A DNA stretch of 64,000 nucleotides from positions 45,534,501 to 45,598,500 of the forward strand of contig NC_072896.1 of assembly GCF_027943255.1 (NCBI RefSeq), in the 5' to 3' direction. A model generated the notes under the pieces. It searched no databases and was not told the origin of the DNA. It saw only the letters and a list, made by a program, of their open reading frames with translations. Positions 10,886 to 22,430 of the stretch are shown piece by piece (position 1 is the stretch's first letter; every line of letters begins with the position of its first letter). Made by a program: the position numbers and the translations under genes. This DNA comes from Anastrepha obliqua (taxonomy: Eukaryota > Arthropoda > Insecta > Diptera > Tephritidae).

Positions 10886-11155
10886 TTCTCATTGCGTCAA
10901 CTTCAATTTGCCTACCAACAAGGCAAATCTATTGAGACTGCACAGTCTTCTTACTGTTATTGATGAAAAAGCTATTGAGTCTAAGCAAATCGTACTTTGC
11001 GCATTTTTTGACATATCAGGAGCTTTCGATAATACATCCTATGATACAAACATCCTATGCCCTATCCCAAAAGGACATACCTAAACTCATCATAAGATGG
11101 ATTGTATCGATGCTGAAATCTAGAACAAACAGTGCAAAACTAAGAAGATTATAAA
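10886..11155 (+). pseudogene. Jockey-like reverse transcriptase fragment
   Basis: Translated pieces LRQLQFAYQQGKSIE, then VLCAFFDISGAFDNTSYDT and DIPKLIIRWIVSML form RT motifs around the first catalytic Asp (FDISGAFD). Frameshifts interrupt them. No flanking endonuclease or 3' end is attached. Confidence 0.75.
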
Positions 11156-11574
11156 ACCTCTATCAAGGCTGCAAGAAGTTGCCCGCAAAGAGGAGTACTC
11201 TCTGCTTTTTTGTGAACATTAGTAATAGATGAACTTCTCTACTTCTGAAAAATCTAGGTTTCCATACTCAAGGTTATGACATGGAAGTATACATTCATAG
11301 TAGGTTGGTATTACGAAACCATTTCTAATTTCATTTTGTATTTTCTCATTCACTGTATTTTTGATCCCAATGGTAGTGAATGCATGTTTTAATAATAAAA
11401 GTTGTAGAAATTTTGAAAATTGATTTCAGATGCTACTTAATCCATTGATGCAATTTGGAAGTAAGAGAAAAAGGGACATACGTTTATCGCCTTTCTGAAA
11501 AGGTAGTAAAAATTAAAAAAGGTTGATGTAAACTATAGAAAAATTTTATATTATTTTATGAATGGAACTTAATT
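11156..11574. other. No gene recognised
   Basis: AT-rich DNA with no motif or terminal repeat seen. Confidence 0.4.
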
Positions 11575-11745
11575 AGCGCCGACCGCCGTCCAAATGTTGT
11601 GGAGATCCCGATCTTCAATTTCAGGTATCACAAAGTTGTTTATCATGGCGCGATAATGTTCACCATTTACTGTTACATTAGCGCCAGCCTCGTCTTTGAC
11701 GAAATGTAAGTTGATGATTCCTCGAGCCCATAGGTGGCACTAAAA
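11575..11745 (-). pseudogene. DD41D mariner scrap
   Basis: The minus strand reads WARGIINLHFVKDEAGANVT and VNGEHYRAMINNFVIPEIED, the segment between the first and second catalytic motifs in DD41D transposases. Nothing else of the element is attached. Confidence 0.75.
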
Positions 11746-12195
11746 CGGGAGCCTTAAACAATAGGTACATTGGACTCGATATTCGTTTTGAATATTTTGA
11801 GAAAAAAAGGGTAGGTCAGGTTAGGCTAACCAGGTTGCTTGTTTAACACAAGACACTCGCTGGCCCTGAGGCTCATTGTAATACCTGCATTTGGTTTCCT
11901 TTCCCTAACTAAGTTGCTTAAACCACTTAGATCTTTTTAAGAAGGTAACTAGTCCCTCCAGAAGGTAGCTAGTCCCCTCCTTTTAAGTGGCGGGTCCCAA
12001 ACCCAGCGCACAATCAGCTATCCTGGAATGTTTCGCCTTCTCACGTTAGCTCACTGTCGAACGGGTGTTCGGATGCTACGTGGGCTAATCCCGGACGTTG
12101 TGAGCTGCTTGAACCATATGCAGAAGAATCGTCCTGGCCACTCCCAAGTGAATGGCGATCAGTACCTTTCCCCACTTACGTGGACTTCTACATAT
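11746..12195. other. No gene recognised
   Basis: A near-duplicate phrase ('gaaggtaactagtccctcc' / 'gaaggtagctagtcccctcc') occurs at about 11940-11980. No coding signal is evident. Confidence 0.4.
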
Positions 12196-12392
12196 GGAAT
12201 CATCCTCCGGCAACGCTCCGGCTCTGAAAGTATACGATGCGGTACCAGCTGGTGGTGGTAGAGGAAGAGGAAGGCCTCCTCTGCGTTGGAACGATCAGGT
12301 AGAGAAGAACTTGGCTTCACTTCGTGTGTCCAATTTGTTAAACTCGGCCAAAATTGCGTAAGCGGTTATGGCGCCAATTAAGAAGAAGAAGA
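12196..12392 (+). pseudogene. Non-LTR element 3' end with (AAG)n tail
   Basis: Translation gives APALKVYDAVPAGGGRGRGR and PPLRWNDQVEKNLASLRVSN followed by LLNSAKIA and a stop, then a short 3' UTR ending 'ccaattaagaagaagaag'. The same C-terminal peptide appears at 48419-48750, where an additional WRRLARERNDLRA segment is present, so this copy has a small in-frame deletion. The short microsatellite tail in place of poly(A) is reminiscent of RTE-type elements. Confidence 0.8.
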
Positions 12393-12868
12393 TGTTGAAG
12401 AGCCAGGACAATTGGAACAAAGTTCACCATGTGTTGCTGAAATAATGCAGGAACTACGACATAGCGAGCAGACAAGGCGGATGCGCGAACGCTAAATAAG
12501 AACATGAAACAGCACACCTATCCAGAGATGAAAATGCGGGTAAGCTGACGATACCATATTAGAAACTAACTTTTTTATGGTATCGAACAGGGACATGGGA
12601 GGAGGGGGCGTATAGTTCCGACAGGGGTGGCTCTCTTCAGATATGACTTAACAGTGGTGGTAAAAGGCAGATGCAGCCTGTGACCTTTTGCATCAGAACA
12701 GTAACTGACATTGAGTGCAACGCTCAAAACGCCTCCCGACGAAATACTTGACGGTAGTACTGGGGCAATCGATGCTTTGACGGTAGGAGGTTTAGTTCTA
12801 GTTAAAGTCCCACACTGGCAGGGTGAGGCTTTCGTTGCTTCCTCCTGATAAAAAAAACAAAAACACTT
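12393..12868. other. No gene recognised; small hairpin
   Basis: An inverted repeat 'cgataccata ... tatggtatcg' lies near 12549-12587. A 100-codon minus frame (12575-12877) has no recognisable domain. Confidence 0.4.
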
Positions 12869-12881
12869 TGTAAGCAATGCG

Positions 12882-13196
12882 GCCGCCGTAGCTGAGTGGG
12901 TTGGTGCGTTATTAGTATTCGGAACTCATAGAGAGATCGTTGGCTCGAATCTCGGTGAAACACCAAAATTAAGAAAAACATTTTTCTAATAGTGGTTGCC
13001 CCTCGGTAGGCAATGGCAAACCTACGAGTGTATTTCTAGTAGAAAAAACTCCTCATAAAAATATCTGCCGTTCGGAGTCGGCTTGAAACTGTAGGTCCCT
13101 CCATTTGTGGAACAACACCAAGACGCACACCACAAATAGGAGGAGGAGCTCGGCCAAACACCTAACAGAAGTGTAAGCGCAAATTATTTATTTTTT
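12882..13196 (+). mobile_element. SINE, full length with target duplication
   Basis: The tRNA-like head has an A box (TAGCTGAGTGGGTTGG at about 12890) and B box (GGCTCGAATCT at 12942-12952). Flanks 'ttgtaagcaatgc' (12869-12881) and 'ttgttaagcaatgc' (about 13194-13207) differ by one inserted base and look like target duplications. This is the best-preserved 5' head in the window. Confidence 0.9.
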
Positions 13197-13207
13197 GTTA
13201 AGCAATG

Positions 13208-14810
13208 CTGAGGATCTGTCAGAGGTGAATATTAGACAACTGCGGCATTTTGTCACCGACAAGCAGCGTTTCCCTAATTAACCTTTAATTCGCTGTCGTT
13301 CCTTTTTCATTTTACTTGGCTTCTTTATTTCATTTCCATACCCTCTTTCTATCTATCACAACGAACTGTTTTTCTTTATATATTTGTTTGGCTGTATTTT
13401 GCGGCTTGGACGGCCGGCCACAGCAACGCAACTCAAGCAAATATGTATAAATAGATGTCGGATGCCCTGAATTGGTCAACGCATGCAATTTTTCAATGGC
13501 ACAGAGAGTCGTTTTGCTCCTCCTTGACTCTTGGTATCATCACATCAGTAGTTCATCACTATCGTGGTATGCTCAGTCGCCATTGTACGGCCTTTCTATG
13601 CTACAAAATATATCGCCCATTTTCCTCTATACAGAAATAAAGCAAAATACAAATGAAAAGGTCGCAAATAATTCTGAAAAACTTTATCAACCCAACGTGG
13701 CAATTTAATATTATCAGGATAATGAAATAGTTCAAATTGCCTAATATTTTATATACTAAATACAACCAAATAGTCTATTTATTTTTACTCGTAGACACTT
13801 TGTGTGACCATCACATTGGGATGTGCAAACCTACAAAGCATATATACATACATTTACATACACATACGCATATATACACATACATATATATGCATTCGCA
13901 TGCATATCTGCTGGTCTAGTGACTATTTGTGTGCAGTTAATTTATTGTTCCCAAGTGAATTTTTGTTGTTCCAGTGGGAATTTTATTATAATCGCCGTAC
14001 TTTAACGCTTTGTGCGTATTTTCGGTTTCCTGCACACTATGTACGTCCGATTATTAGGCAAAACCGGCGATGTGTATAGTGTAAAATAAATCATTTTCCT
14101 CCTAAACTCCCCCAAGCATACAAACGCGCACGAACGCAAGCTCCACTTGGCGCCAATTGATTTAGCACTCCATTGTCTTTATGCGTCCAAAGATATTTCT
14201 GCAATTCGCCATGAAATGGGTAAATCATTCTTGTCAGCATAAATTGACTAAAAAATGCTGAGAGAAATAACAAAGGTGCATGCACTACTTTGCACTTCTG
14301 AATGCTTCCTTCCACTTCAGCCAAGTAAGTAAAAAAAATATTCAAAATTATTATGGAACTGAACTTTATACAGCCGGTGCATGTTCAGGAAGAAAAGAAG
14401 GTTGGGCAGGTTGTTAAAATAAGGCCGATCACTACGAAAAAAAATCTTTACAAATTTTTGCCTTCAAAATGTTGAATTTCGAGATGAACCTTGCGCTGAT
14501 CGGATCATCACTGAAAAAGTTAATGAAATCTCGGCAGACATTGGGTCGCCTCAAATACAATCAGAACTGTATACTGGGAACTAAATTTCCTTCACCAAAT
14601 AGATTCGAATCAATTAAAGAGAAGCAGATCCGAAAATAAGCTCGATGTGTGGGTCTACATAAATGGACAGTGAAAAATTTATTGGAATTTGCATCTGCGA
14701 AGCTTTGCTGAATGGGGCCATTTTGGAAGCAAATGATTGGAGGCGTGCAAAATAGATTCCATACGATAATGCTCATATTAGCTTGAGGACAATTCATAGA
14801 TGCTTGAAAA
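13208..14810. other. No gene recognised
   Basis: AT-rich DNA with a TACA/TATA-rich stretch at about 13839-13906. Open frames here are mostly products of the simple repeat. Confidence 0.4.
13839..13906. repeat. Degenerate (ACATAT)n tract
   Basis: Irregular run of 'acatacatatata'-type units. Confidence 0.8.
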
Positions 14811-15529
14811 GTTATTTCTATCGCACCTACATATATTCAAAGCTGGGAATAAAAAAGGCATCGCGGACTACAGACCTATTTCCAAACTTTCCATGGTTTC
14901 AAGGCTCTTTGAGTATATTGTAAAACAGAAATTATACTTCGCTGTTAAATGTAAAAAGTATCTAATCAGCATGGTTTTATGGCTGGTAGCTGAACAGACC
15001 CTATTCTTTCTGATTTCTCATATGTTTGTATGTCAGCTTTCAATAAAAGCCTTAAAGTTGATGCAGTTTATATGGATTCTCCAAGGCCTTCAATAAAGTC
15101 TGCCACTCAACCTTAATATCTTAACTAATAAGTTTTGGGTTTCACTCTACTTTCTTTAAATGGATAAAGTCGCACCTTTTCAATCGTAAATGTGTAGTTG
15201 TTGTCCATAACGCATCTTCTTATCCTTTTATTGCCTCTTCCGGTGTCCCTCAGGGCAGCATTTTGGACTCTTGGTTTTTTGTAATTTTTATTAATGACAT
15301 ATCTGAATGCAGCCGACTTAAAATTTTTGAAACTGTAGAAAACCTGTTTGATTCTACGTTCTTCAATCAGACCTCAACAACGTCGTGGCATAGGAATCTA
15401 CTTCAATTAAATATTAAGAAATGCTCTTAATCTCTACCTTTTCTTTTTAAAGAACTCCCATCTAAAAATACTCCTAATGAAGTTACTGATTTGAAAGTAA
15501 TCTTCGACTCCACTTTTCAGTTTCTTATA

Positions 15530-15909
15530 AAGGGTGGTAAAATTTTAAGGGCCGATGTTGAATGTGAACCACACCTAAACGTTAACGACACCGTTGGACT
15601 TCTTTCTTTGGGGTTGTTTGAAAGAAAAGGTGTACGGCGATAAGCCAACAACAATTCAAGAGCTGAAGGGTGAGATAATTCGGCACATTAACGGCATAGA
15701 ACCTCAATTATACCTCAGCGTCATCGAAAATTTGGACCATCGGATGGAGGTGTGCGGCCGAAGTCGCGGCGGCCATTTGGCCGATATTTTGATTCATACG
15801 TAATTGAACTATACCAATATTATCATAACAAAGAGAAATGACAATAATTTCCTAAAAAAATTGTATTTTATTCAAAATCGAAACCGGCTCTTGAAACTTA
15901 ACCACCCTT
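15530..15909 (+). mobile_element. Mariner-derived miniature element, copy 1
   Basis: Ends AAGGGTGGT and ACCACCCTT lie between TA dinucleotides at 15528-15529 and 15910-15911. About 60 bp of 5' sequence ('gggccgatgttgaatgtgaa') jump directly to the C-terminal end of a DD41D-type transposase. The copy at 31414-31769 has the same junction, so this deleted form has multiplied by itself. Confidence 0.88.
15594..15803 (+). pseudogene. C-terminal transposase remnant inside the miniature element
   Basis: The 69-codon frame starts next to the deletion junction with MDFFLWGCLKEKVYG, containing the third catalytic Asp motif DFFLWG, and ends RSRGGHLADILIHT. It lacks the first two Asp residues and the DNA-binding domain, so it cannot catalyse transposition. 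Any function would be speculation. Confidence 0.75.
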
Positions 15910-15913
15910 TATA

Positions 15914-16172
15914 CAATATATATATAATTGGCGCGTACACCCTTTCTGGGTGTTTGGCCGAGCTCCTCCTCCTATTTGTAGTGTGCGTCTTGATGTGGTT
16001 CCACAAATGGAGGGACCTACAGTTTCAAGCCTCCAACGGCAGATATTTTTCATGAGGAGCTTTTTCATGACAGAAATACACTCGGAGGTTTGCCATTGCC
16101 TGCCGAGGGGCGACCGCTATTAGAAAAATGTTTTTCTTAATTTTGGTGTTTCACCGAGATTGGAACCAACGT
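15914..16172 (-). mobile_element. SINE, 5'-truncated at the B box
   Basis: The copy runs from the tail ('atatatataattggcgcgta') to 'gtgtttcaccgagattggaacc', the complement of the B-box region, so the tRNA-like 5' half is missing. The 12-mer TTCAGTTTCTTA stands at 16177-16188 and again at 15516-15527, left of the miniature mariner. The duplication probably belongs to this SINE, with the miniature element inserted later. Confidence 0.85.
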
Positions 16173-16744
16173 TCTGTTCAGTTTCTTAGTCATTTAAATT
16201 TTGTCATCGCCAAATGGTATTCTACACTTGCCTTCATTCGGCAGTTTGCTTCCGATTTTACGGAGTCACTATTTACTTATATATACTTTGAAGTCACTAT
16301 TTACCTCACTCGTACGATCCAAGTTGGAGTATGCCGTTTCTATTTGGAGGCCTTATCTTCAATGCCACATCAATAGATTTGAACGCGTTCAAAAGAAATT
16401 CCTTCGTTTTGCACTTAGATCTTTGAACTTCACTGATTCGAGTCCTGCATATAATGCAAGGTGTGGATTACTAAACATAAAATTGTGACAAAGTAAAAGA
16501 AGTATACTTTCTCTCTGCTTTGTTTTCTATATTATAAATGGGACAGTTGGCTCGCCTTTTCTCTTAGAGCGCATTCATTTCCACATAATCTTGGGAGTAA
16601 TGAATTATTCTTCCTAAAGCGGGTTAGAACTGTTTATGCCTCGAAAGCACTTATGGTTAAAACATTGAATGAGTTCAAACATGTTTCAGGTTCTTTGGCT
16701 TTTGATTTATAGCTTTCAAAATATTTATAATTTCAAATTATCAT

Positions 16745-17400
16745 TCAATGATTTCTTTAAATAGTATCGAAACGTTTTTCAATACCTTGGAAGCCAATTC
16801 ACTGCGGAAAGCGGATGCAAAAATGATGTATATCTACAAGATTGCAAAAACCAAAAGGTGCAGTTGCAAATCTTCGTCCGGCTCGGCAGTCCAAGCAAAT
16901 GCACAATACAAACAAAAACACGGATTTTCAACTCCAATGTTAATTCAATTCTGCTCTACGCCTGTGAAACATAGTGTCTGTCTGCGGAAATTGTACAGAA
17001 GCTTCAAATGTTCGTGAGCCGCTTTTGAGACGCTTTCGATACGTAGGTGGCTAGACAACTGAATTATCTAACACCGAATTACATCGACGATGCCACCAAA
17101 AACCAATTGCAACTGAAATAAGAGAATGTAAATGGAGATGATTTGGCCATACACTACGGAAAGTTGGCACTAAAATCAGCAGACAAGCGCTGGACTGGAA
17201 CCCACAAGGACAGCACAGAGGAGGCAGATCTAGGAGCTCTTGGCGACGCTGCATCGAAGAGGAATACAAAGCCGTGGACAAAACAATGACCTGGCAGCAA
17301 GTGAAAAATATATCCGGAAAACGCACAAAATCGAGAAACTTTACTTTGGCCCTATACTCCGCAACGAACACTTTCCTACTTTTCCTATCATTTGGTGATT
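16745..17400 (+). pseudogene. Non-LTR element C-terminal remnant
   Basis: Translated pieces are NSNVNSILLYACET (then TAG in place of Trp), MFVSRFLRRFRY, KWRWFGHTLRKVGTK and QALDWNPQGQHRGGRSR, followed by MTWQQVKNISGKRTK. The order matches the C-terminal part of the relic at 7381-8240. Several stops break the frame. No RT catalytic motif remains. Confidence 0.75.
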
Positions 17401-17965
17401 TAGACTAAGAGATGCCAACAAACCCAAAGCTGATTGACAGTCACGAAAAATGCCCAATCGGCTACTACAGCCGCTTAAATTTTCATTAAACCTTTAAAAG
17501 GATCTTCGTTACAAACAGGATACCAATGTAATGGAGCTTAAATGCACTGCCGTACATTTTACAAACTTTGCTAATATTAGTCGCTTACGGTATTACATAT
17601 GTACATTTTTGAAACTTTATTATTAAGGGGTTATATACCTTGTGAGGACGAAAAAATGCACGATTGTCATAATTTTTTTTAAATATGTTTTAGAACTTTT
17701 ATTCTATGAGGCATATATCATACTGAAGGGTAACTCTCGAAGAATACATTTTGGTGTTTTTATTTTAAAAAATGTTTTTATTTATTGTTGATATCGCCCC
17801 TCCCCCGAAACGCCATTTTTTGGAAGAGGCTTGTGGTGATCACGGTAGCGCATGAGCAGCTCGACTGAAATCAAAAAAAATTAAATGAATATTGTAGAAA
17901 AATGTTTTTCAGTGAATCTGAACGGTTTAACTGTGCAAATATTTATAAAAAGTGAACCGTTCAGA

Positions 17966-18553
17966 TACGATATCAGCCAGGAGATCAAACGGAGAATCAC
18001 TCTTGCTAGTAGGTGTTACTATGGGCTAAGTACGCAATTGAGTAGTCGAACCATCTCTCGCATGACCAAACTGACACTTTACAAGACGCTCATCATACCC
18101 GTGTTGCTTTATGGCGCTGAGGCATGGGTAGTGTCACAAAGCGATGCAGCCGCTCTTGGGGTGTTCGAGAGAAAAGTACTTCGTAAGATCTTCGGTCCTG
18201 CGCGCGTTGGCGAAGACTACCGTTCAAGAATGAACCACGAGCTGTATAAGCTCTACGCCGACATTGACGTAGTTCAACGCATCGCCATGCAACGCCTGCG
18301 TTGGCTAGGGCATGTCGTGCGTATGGATGAAGAAGCTCCAGCAAAGAAGGTGTTCGAGGGCGAAGTCCAAGGGAGCCGACGCAGAGGAAGACCATTGCTC
18401 CGGTGGAAAGACCAGGTGTAGGAAACCCTATGTTCGCTTGGTATACAGAATTGGAGAAGGCGCACGCGGAGCACAGGCGCCTGGAGAGAGCTAGTGAGAT
18501 CGGCCGTAACTCGGTAACGGGTTGTTATGGCCACCTAAGTAAGTAAGTAAGTA
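17966..18553 (+). mobile_element. 5'-truncated non-LTR insertion with 12-bp duplication
   Basis: GAACCGTTCAGA flanks it perfectly at 17954-17965 and 18554-18565. The frame (up to 18421) reads RRITLASRCYYGLSTQLSS, LIIPVLLYGAEAWVVS, RIAMQRLRWLGHVVRMDEEA and RRRGRPLLRWKDQV before TAG, the C-terminal part of an endonuclease-reverse transcriptase family, with no RT core. It ends in a (TAAG)n tail at 18536-18553. The tail and duplication show target-primed retroposition, and the preserved duplication suggests a fairly young event. Confidence 0.9.
18536..18553. repeat. (TAAG)n retroposon tail
   Basis: About four tandem TAAG units directly before the right target duplication. Confidence 0.9.
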
Positions 18554-18823
18554 GAACCGTTCAGATTCACGAGGTTGTAACTTCGAATAATTAAAAAAAA
18601 AAGTTTATGCAAATCGGTCAAATAGTTTCTGATAAATAATGATCACCGTCGGTAATTTTCAAAAAACACGACTTCGCGCTTCCACGGTCTGTAACTTTCG
18701 TTCCAGTGCTCCGATCTTTATGATTTTTTGAATTTATATTTTTAAGGTGGTGTACTTTTAGAATATGCCATATAAACATTTTCAATTTTTTTGTCAATAC
18801 AAGGTATAGGTATAACGCCTAAA

Positions 18824-21044
18824 ACGTGATATTTGAAAGCCTTTTGCTTCTAATACTTGTGCATGCATGCGTGTTTTTGTCGTTTTGTTCATTTTTAGTT
18901 ATAACAAAAAAAATATCCAGTATTCACACATACATATGCAATACTTTCCTGAAGTTGTGTGCCTTCTTTTGGACTAACTCTTCACGCCTAAATTAGTACA
19001 TACATACATATACATATCACGCATACCAAAATTCACCAAAAATTTGTGAAAAGCATTTCAAATTTTGTGATACGAAACAAGATTTTATGCGAAGTTTTGT
19101 TTTTTAATTTTAAGTGATGCTCTTCGGTTCGATGCTAAAAGTGACAAATGGAGATGCAGTAAGAGTCATATATTAAACGCACCCGTCACATTTCTACATT
19201 ACATTCAGTAAACATACCTATACACATATAAGTTTATACATACATATATACAAGTGCGTTTAAATGTTTACTACGTAAATGTGGAACGCCTGCGAGAGAT
19301 TACAGCAACAAAATGCCTAAACATTCACCTAACGCCACAATCAGTCAGCTAACCACCCAGCCAGCCAGCCAGTGCGAATCGAGTCAAGGACGAATTTATA
19401 GTGAATGGAAAACTCTCTTTGTGTTTGCGTACCAGCTTGAAACATTAAGCAGCCACGGAAACTTAATAAAATACAAAACTTGCTCAACACAAACAAAAGA
19501 GAACCACCAAGTGATGAGTTGCGTTATACTCGTTGGAGAATTAAAGAGTGCATTTTTATACCAGTTTCTGTAGAGATGAGAGTTGAGCAGTCGGTGTAAT
19601 AATTATGCGTACATTACACACCATTGATTATATATTTTCAGTCAACAAAAATAAGAAGAAAAAAGAATAAATATGATGAAATGAAATAATGTGACCAGAC
19701 TTGGTGTATTCCTTACAATGCATTCTTTAAGTAATGTTTTGTTGTTGTTTTTTTTCAGCTATTCAGTTACTCATCAAACTAGGTAAGGAGAGAAAAAGTG
19801 AGTACAATGCAATAAATATGCGGAGCGCTGATTTTCGAAGAGAGTTCGGAATAGCTGTTGTTACGCTCATTTAGCAAAGCTTCACGTGCAGAGAGTAGTT
19901 CTCTATCTCACGTATGCCAATAATTTGTAAGCACTGAGCGGCGTCTACTCAGTTCTTGTTGTGATGAATTTCTAAACGAAAGTCTCACAATTTCCCTAAT
20001 ATAAAATCTAACAACTCCGCTGAGATTCGCTCTGCGTGGCGGCTTTCAGCGAAAGTTGTATCGAAAGGAAAGTATGGCGAAAGAAAAAGAAACTAATTGT
20101 AACTAGGACTATACGCAGTGGCCCAAAGCTGTGGTACAGCTAACCAGCGACAGACAAACAAACTCCTCGAATTAAACTCAAATTGAACATGACAAGTCGG
20201 TCAAAGCCGAACATGACAAAGCAGAAAGCAGATATTGTGTGGACATGAAAAGCGTGCAAATGGAAAAAATTGTAAGAGATAAAAGGGTGACGCGGTTGAG
20301 TAGATGAGAGGTGCAGACAAGTTTTAATTTGACAGTTTATCAGGAAGTGGGCGTGTTTGTGGGTGCGTTGTGTTGAACATAAATTACAATGTTATTAAAT
20401 GATTAAATGATTTGTATACATATTTAATGGAACATTTAGTTAACACATAAGAGTACTTTTGCATGATAGTTGTTGGTGGGACATATTTTTTATGTGTGCG
20501 TGTTTGTATGCACGTACATATGCATGTCTAAAATGTCTGAGCCAATCAAAAACAAAAAAAAACTCTGTTTGAAGAAAAAGACGAATGTCTTTGAGGAGGT
20601 TGTGCCTATCCATATGAGCTTAGGGTGGCCCATCTAGCGGGTACAGATTAATTTGACTTGGCTATAAATAAACGATGCACCAATTAATTTTTTGTTTTTA
20701 TTGGAAAAAGTGAATTTTCCTATTAAACGTGGAATACAATTTCATTCAAATTACTTGCACATTTTAAGGAGCTTCGGCACTTCTCCCACAAATGTCAACA
20801 TCGATTTAATTTTTCAACCCTGGATTCGATTTTTATATTTCCTATCATTTTTCAAGCGAAATAGAACGCATTTTTTAAATATCTAACCACAAGCTAAATT
20901 TCTGTGAAATCACGGATTTTATTTTAGCCATCAAAGTTAAAAAATTACGTAATTCAAAATTCCAAACGCTGGATTTAACATAGTGAATATATTTATATGC
21001 ACTTATATATAAAATCCATATATACGTACACACACTTATACACA
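18824..21044. other. No gene recognised
   Basis: 2.2 kb of AT-rich DNA with scattered 'catacata' tracts. The longest plus frame (19313-19573, 86 codons) has no motif. It may be unique host DNA. Confidence 0.4.
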
Positions 21045-21556
21045 CAGGGTCCGACACTCGATGTATAACCAACATCAGGCCGCCCGTCCGTGATACACGG
21101 GCATCAGCTGTCTGTTAGTTGGCTAAATGACAGTACAGAGTATTGTTTTCAAGCGCGTGGAAGTATTTTGCTGAGATGAGTAAACGCGAAAAAAGAAAAT
21201 CTGTAATGGATTTCAAACGTAGTAGTGTGATTGCATTATATTTGACCTTGACCTCGAGCACCTTAAAGTAAATAAAGTTCTTGTTTACCACTCCTTTACT
21301 TGTTGCAATGATACTGGTTGCATCGCGAAACGCTGAAAAAATCCATTGTCCGCGAGTGGGCCAGAATACCTTTAAGTCACATTCGGGCAGCTTACGATTC
21401 GTATCTGGACTATCTCAAGGCCATAGTCAAGACAAAAAGTGGTCATTTCCAGCAAAAATAAATTGATTCTTAATTTTGTATTATTTTCACACATTTTTTT
21501 CTTTGAATTGATTTAAAGTAATTTGCCAAACTAAATTTGTGAGTGCCGGACTCTAT
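21045..21556 (+). mobile_element. maT-like transposon, deleted copy B
   Basis: Both ends are present: AGGGTCCGACACTCG at 21046-21060 and GAGTGCCGGACTCT at 21541-21554. The interior keeps the coding start (REKRKSVMDFK) and a phrase matching the C-terminal and 3' region ('ctcaaggccatagtcaagac'), with most of the transposase deleted. At about 0.5 kb it is a non-autonomous derivative. Confidence 0.8.
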
Positions 21557-21693
21557 AGCTTCGGTTAATCAAACATTGATTGATAAATCTTAATTAGCGA
21601 AAGACAAATTATTTCATTTGATCTCATTTCATTCACATATTTATTTAGGGCGATGATTAGAAGATTAAAATTACTCGATTAAACAAACTTTAG

Positions 21694-22430
21694 ATTAAGG
21701 GGTTACATGGGTTTCGACGGGTAAAAAAAGGCCTATTTTCAATTTTTTTTTTCTATATATTGTAAAAAATTATTTATTTAATTCAAACTTTATTCTGTCT
21801 TATAGATACATATTTAAAAAATAATTTCTGAAATTTTCAAAAAAAAAAAAACTTTTAACTCCTCCATTGTGACGTCATTTCCGGTGACCCCTCGAAAAAA
21901 GGTGCGTCCGCGTTGTCAGCATAACTCCTGACAGGATCATCAAAAATGAAAAAACAAAAATAAGTGTTTTAGTTAAGACCATAAACTCGTGCTTGACCGA
22001 AGGAAAGAAAAAAAAGTAATAATTGGAATTTTGGCAGACATTTTTTCAAAGAAATGAAAATTTCGGTCGAATTTGCTTGACATTTTGTTTTTTTTTAAAT
22101 AGTTGTAATTAAAAAAAAAAAAACAAATCCTTTATTCAAGCACGAGTAAATTGTATCTCGAACACCTGTGTAAAATTTCATCAAGATCGGTTGAGTAGTT
22201 TTCGAGAACATTTGACAACCATCTTTGAAAACACGGTTCCGAGAAAAACGCGTTTAAAGTTTTGATTAACAATAAAAGTGGCTTGGAGCGCACACCTTCC
22301 AAAGGCTGTATCTCCGAAACTATTATTCGGATTGACTTAAAATTTAGGATAATATTCTTGAGATGTTGTAGAAATTAATAAGTGAAAAAAATCGATTTTT
22401 TGAATCCAAGAAACCCGTGTAACCCCTTAA
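21694..22430. repeat. TTAA-type inverted-repeat element, complete
   Basis: Ends TTAAGGGGTTACATGGGTTT and AAACCCGTGTAACCCCTTAA form a 20-bp inverted repeat with one mismatch. The 737-bp interior is AT-rich, has no long frame and contains 'aaaatttcatcaagatcgg'. Same TTAAGGGG start as the elements at 169 and 17623, and closest to the latter. Confidence 0.85.

Larger units (their letters stand above)
14815..16720 (+). pseudogene. Jockey-like non-LTR element, interrupted
   Basis: Pieces in order: FKAGNKKGIADYRPISKLSM (start of RT), YMDFSKAFN (first catalytic Asp, shifted frame), SSGVPQGSILDSW, then after two insertions SLVRSKLEYAVSIWRPYLQC and HINRFERVQKKFLRFALRSL, the conserved C-terminal region of jockey-clade ORF2. 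The FADD box is not visible (LKIFETVEN follows directly). The reading resumes at 16177 as QFLSHLNFVIA after the SINE and miniature mariner at 15530-16172. No 5' part is present. Confidence 0.8.
17623..18823. repeat. TTAA-type inverted-repeat element, split by a retroposon
   Basis: The left end is TTAAGGGGTTATATACCTTG (17623-17642). The right end near 18799-18823 reads 'acaaggtataggtataacgcctaa', a diverged complement. An inner inverted repeat ('gtgaatctgaacggttta' / 'gaaccgttcagattcac') marks the centre, now separated by the insertion at 17966-18553. No coding capacity is evident. Confidence 0.7.

Noticed and set aside
12575..12877. 100-codon minus frame as a gene
   Set aside because: Cys/Pro-rich but without a known pattern, and no supporting context.
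12881..12960. Possible tRNA gene
   Set aside because: A and B boxes belong to the SINE head, which recurs with the same non-tRNA body; no proper acceptor stem closes it.
19313..19573. 86-codon plus frame as a host exon
   Set aside because: No splice context, domain or codon signal visible; chance frame in AT-rich DNA is likelier.
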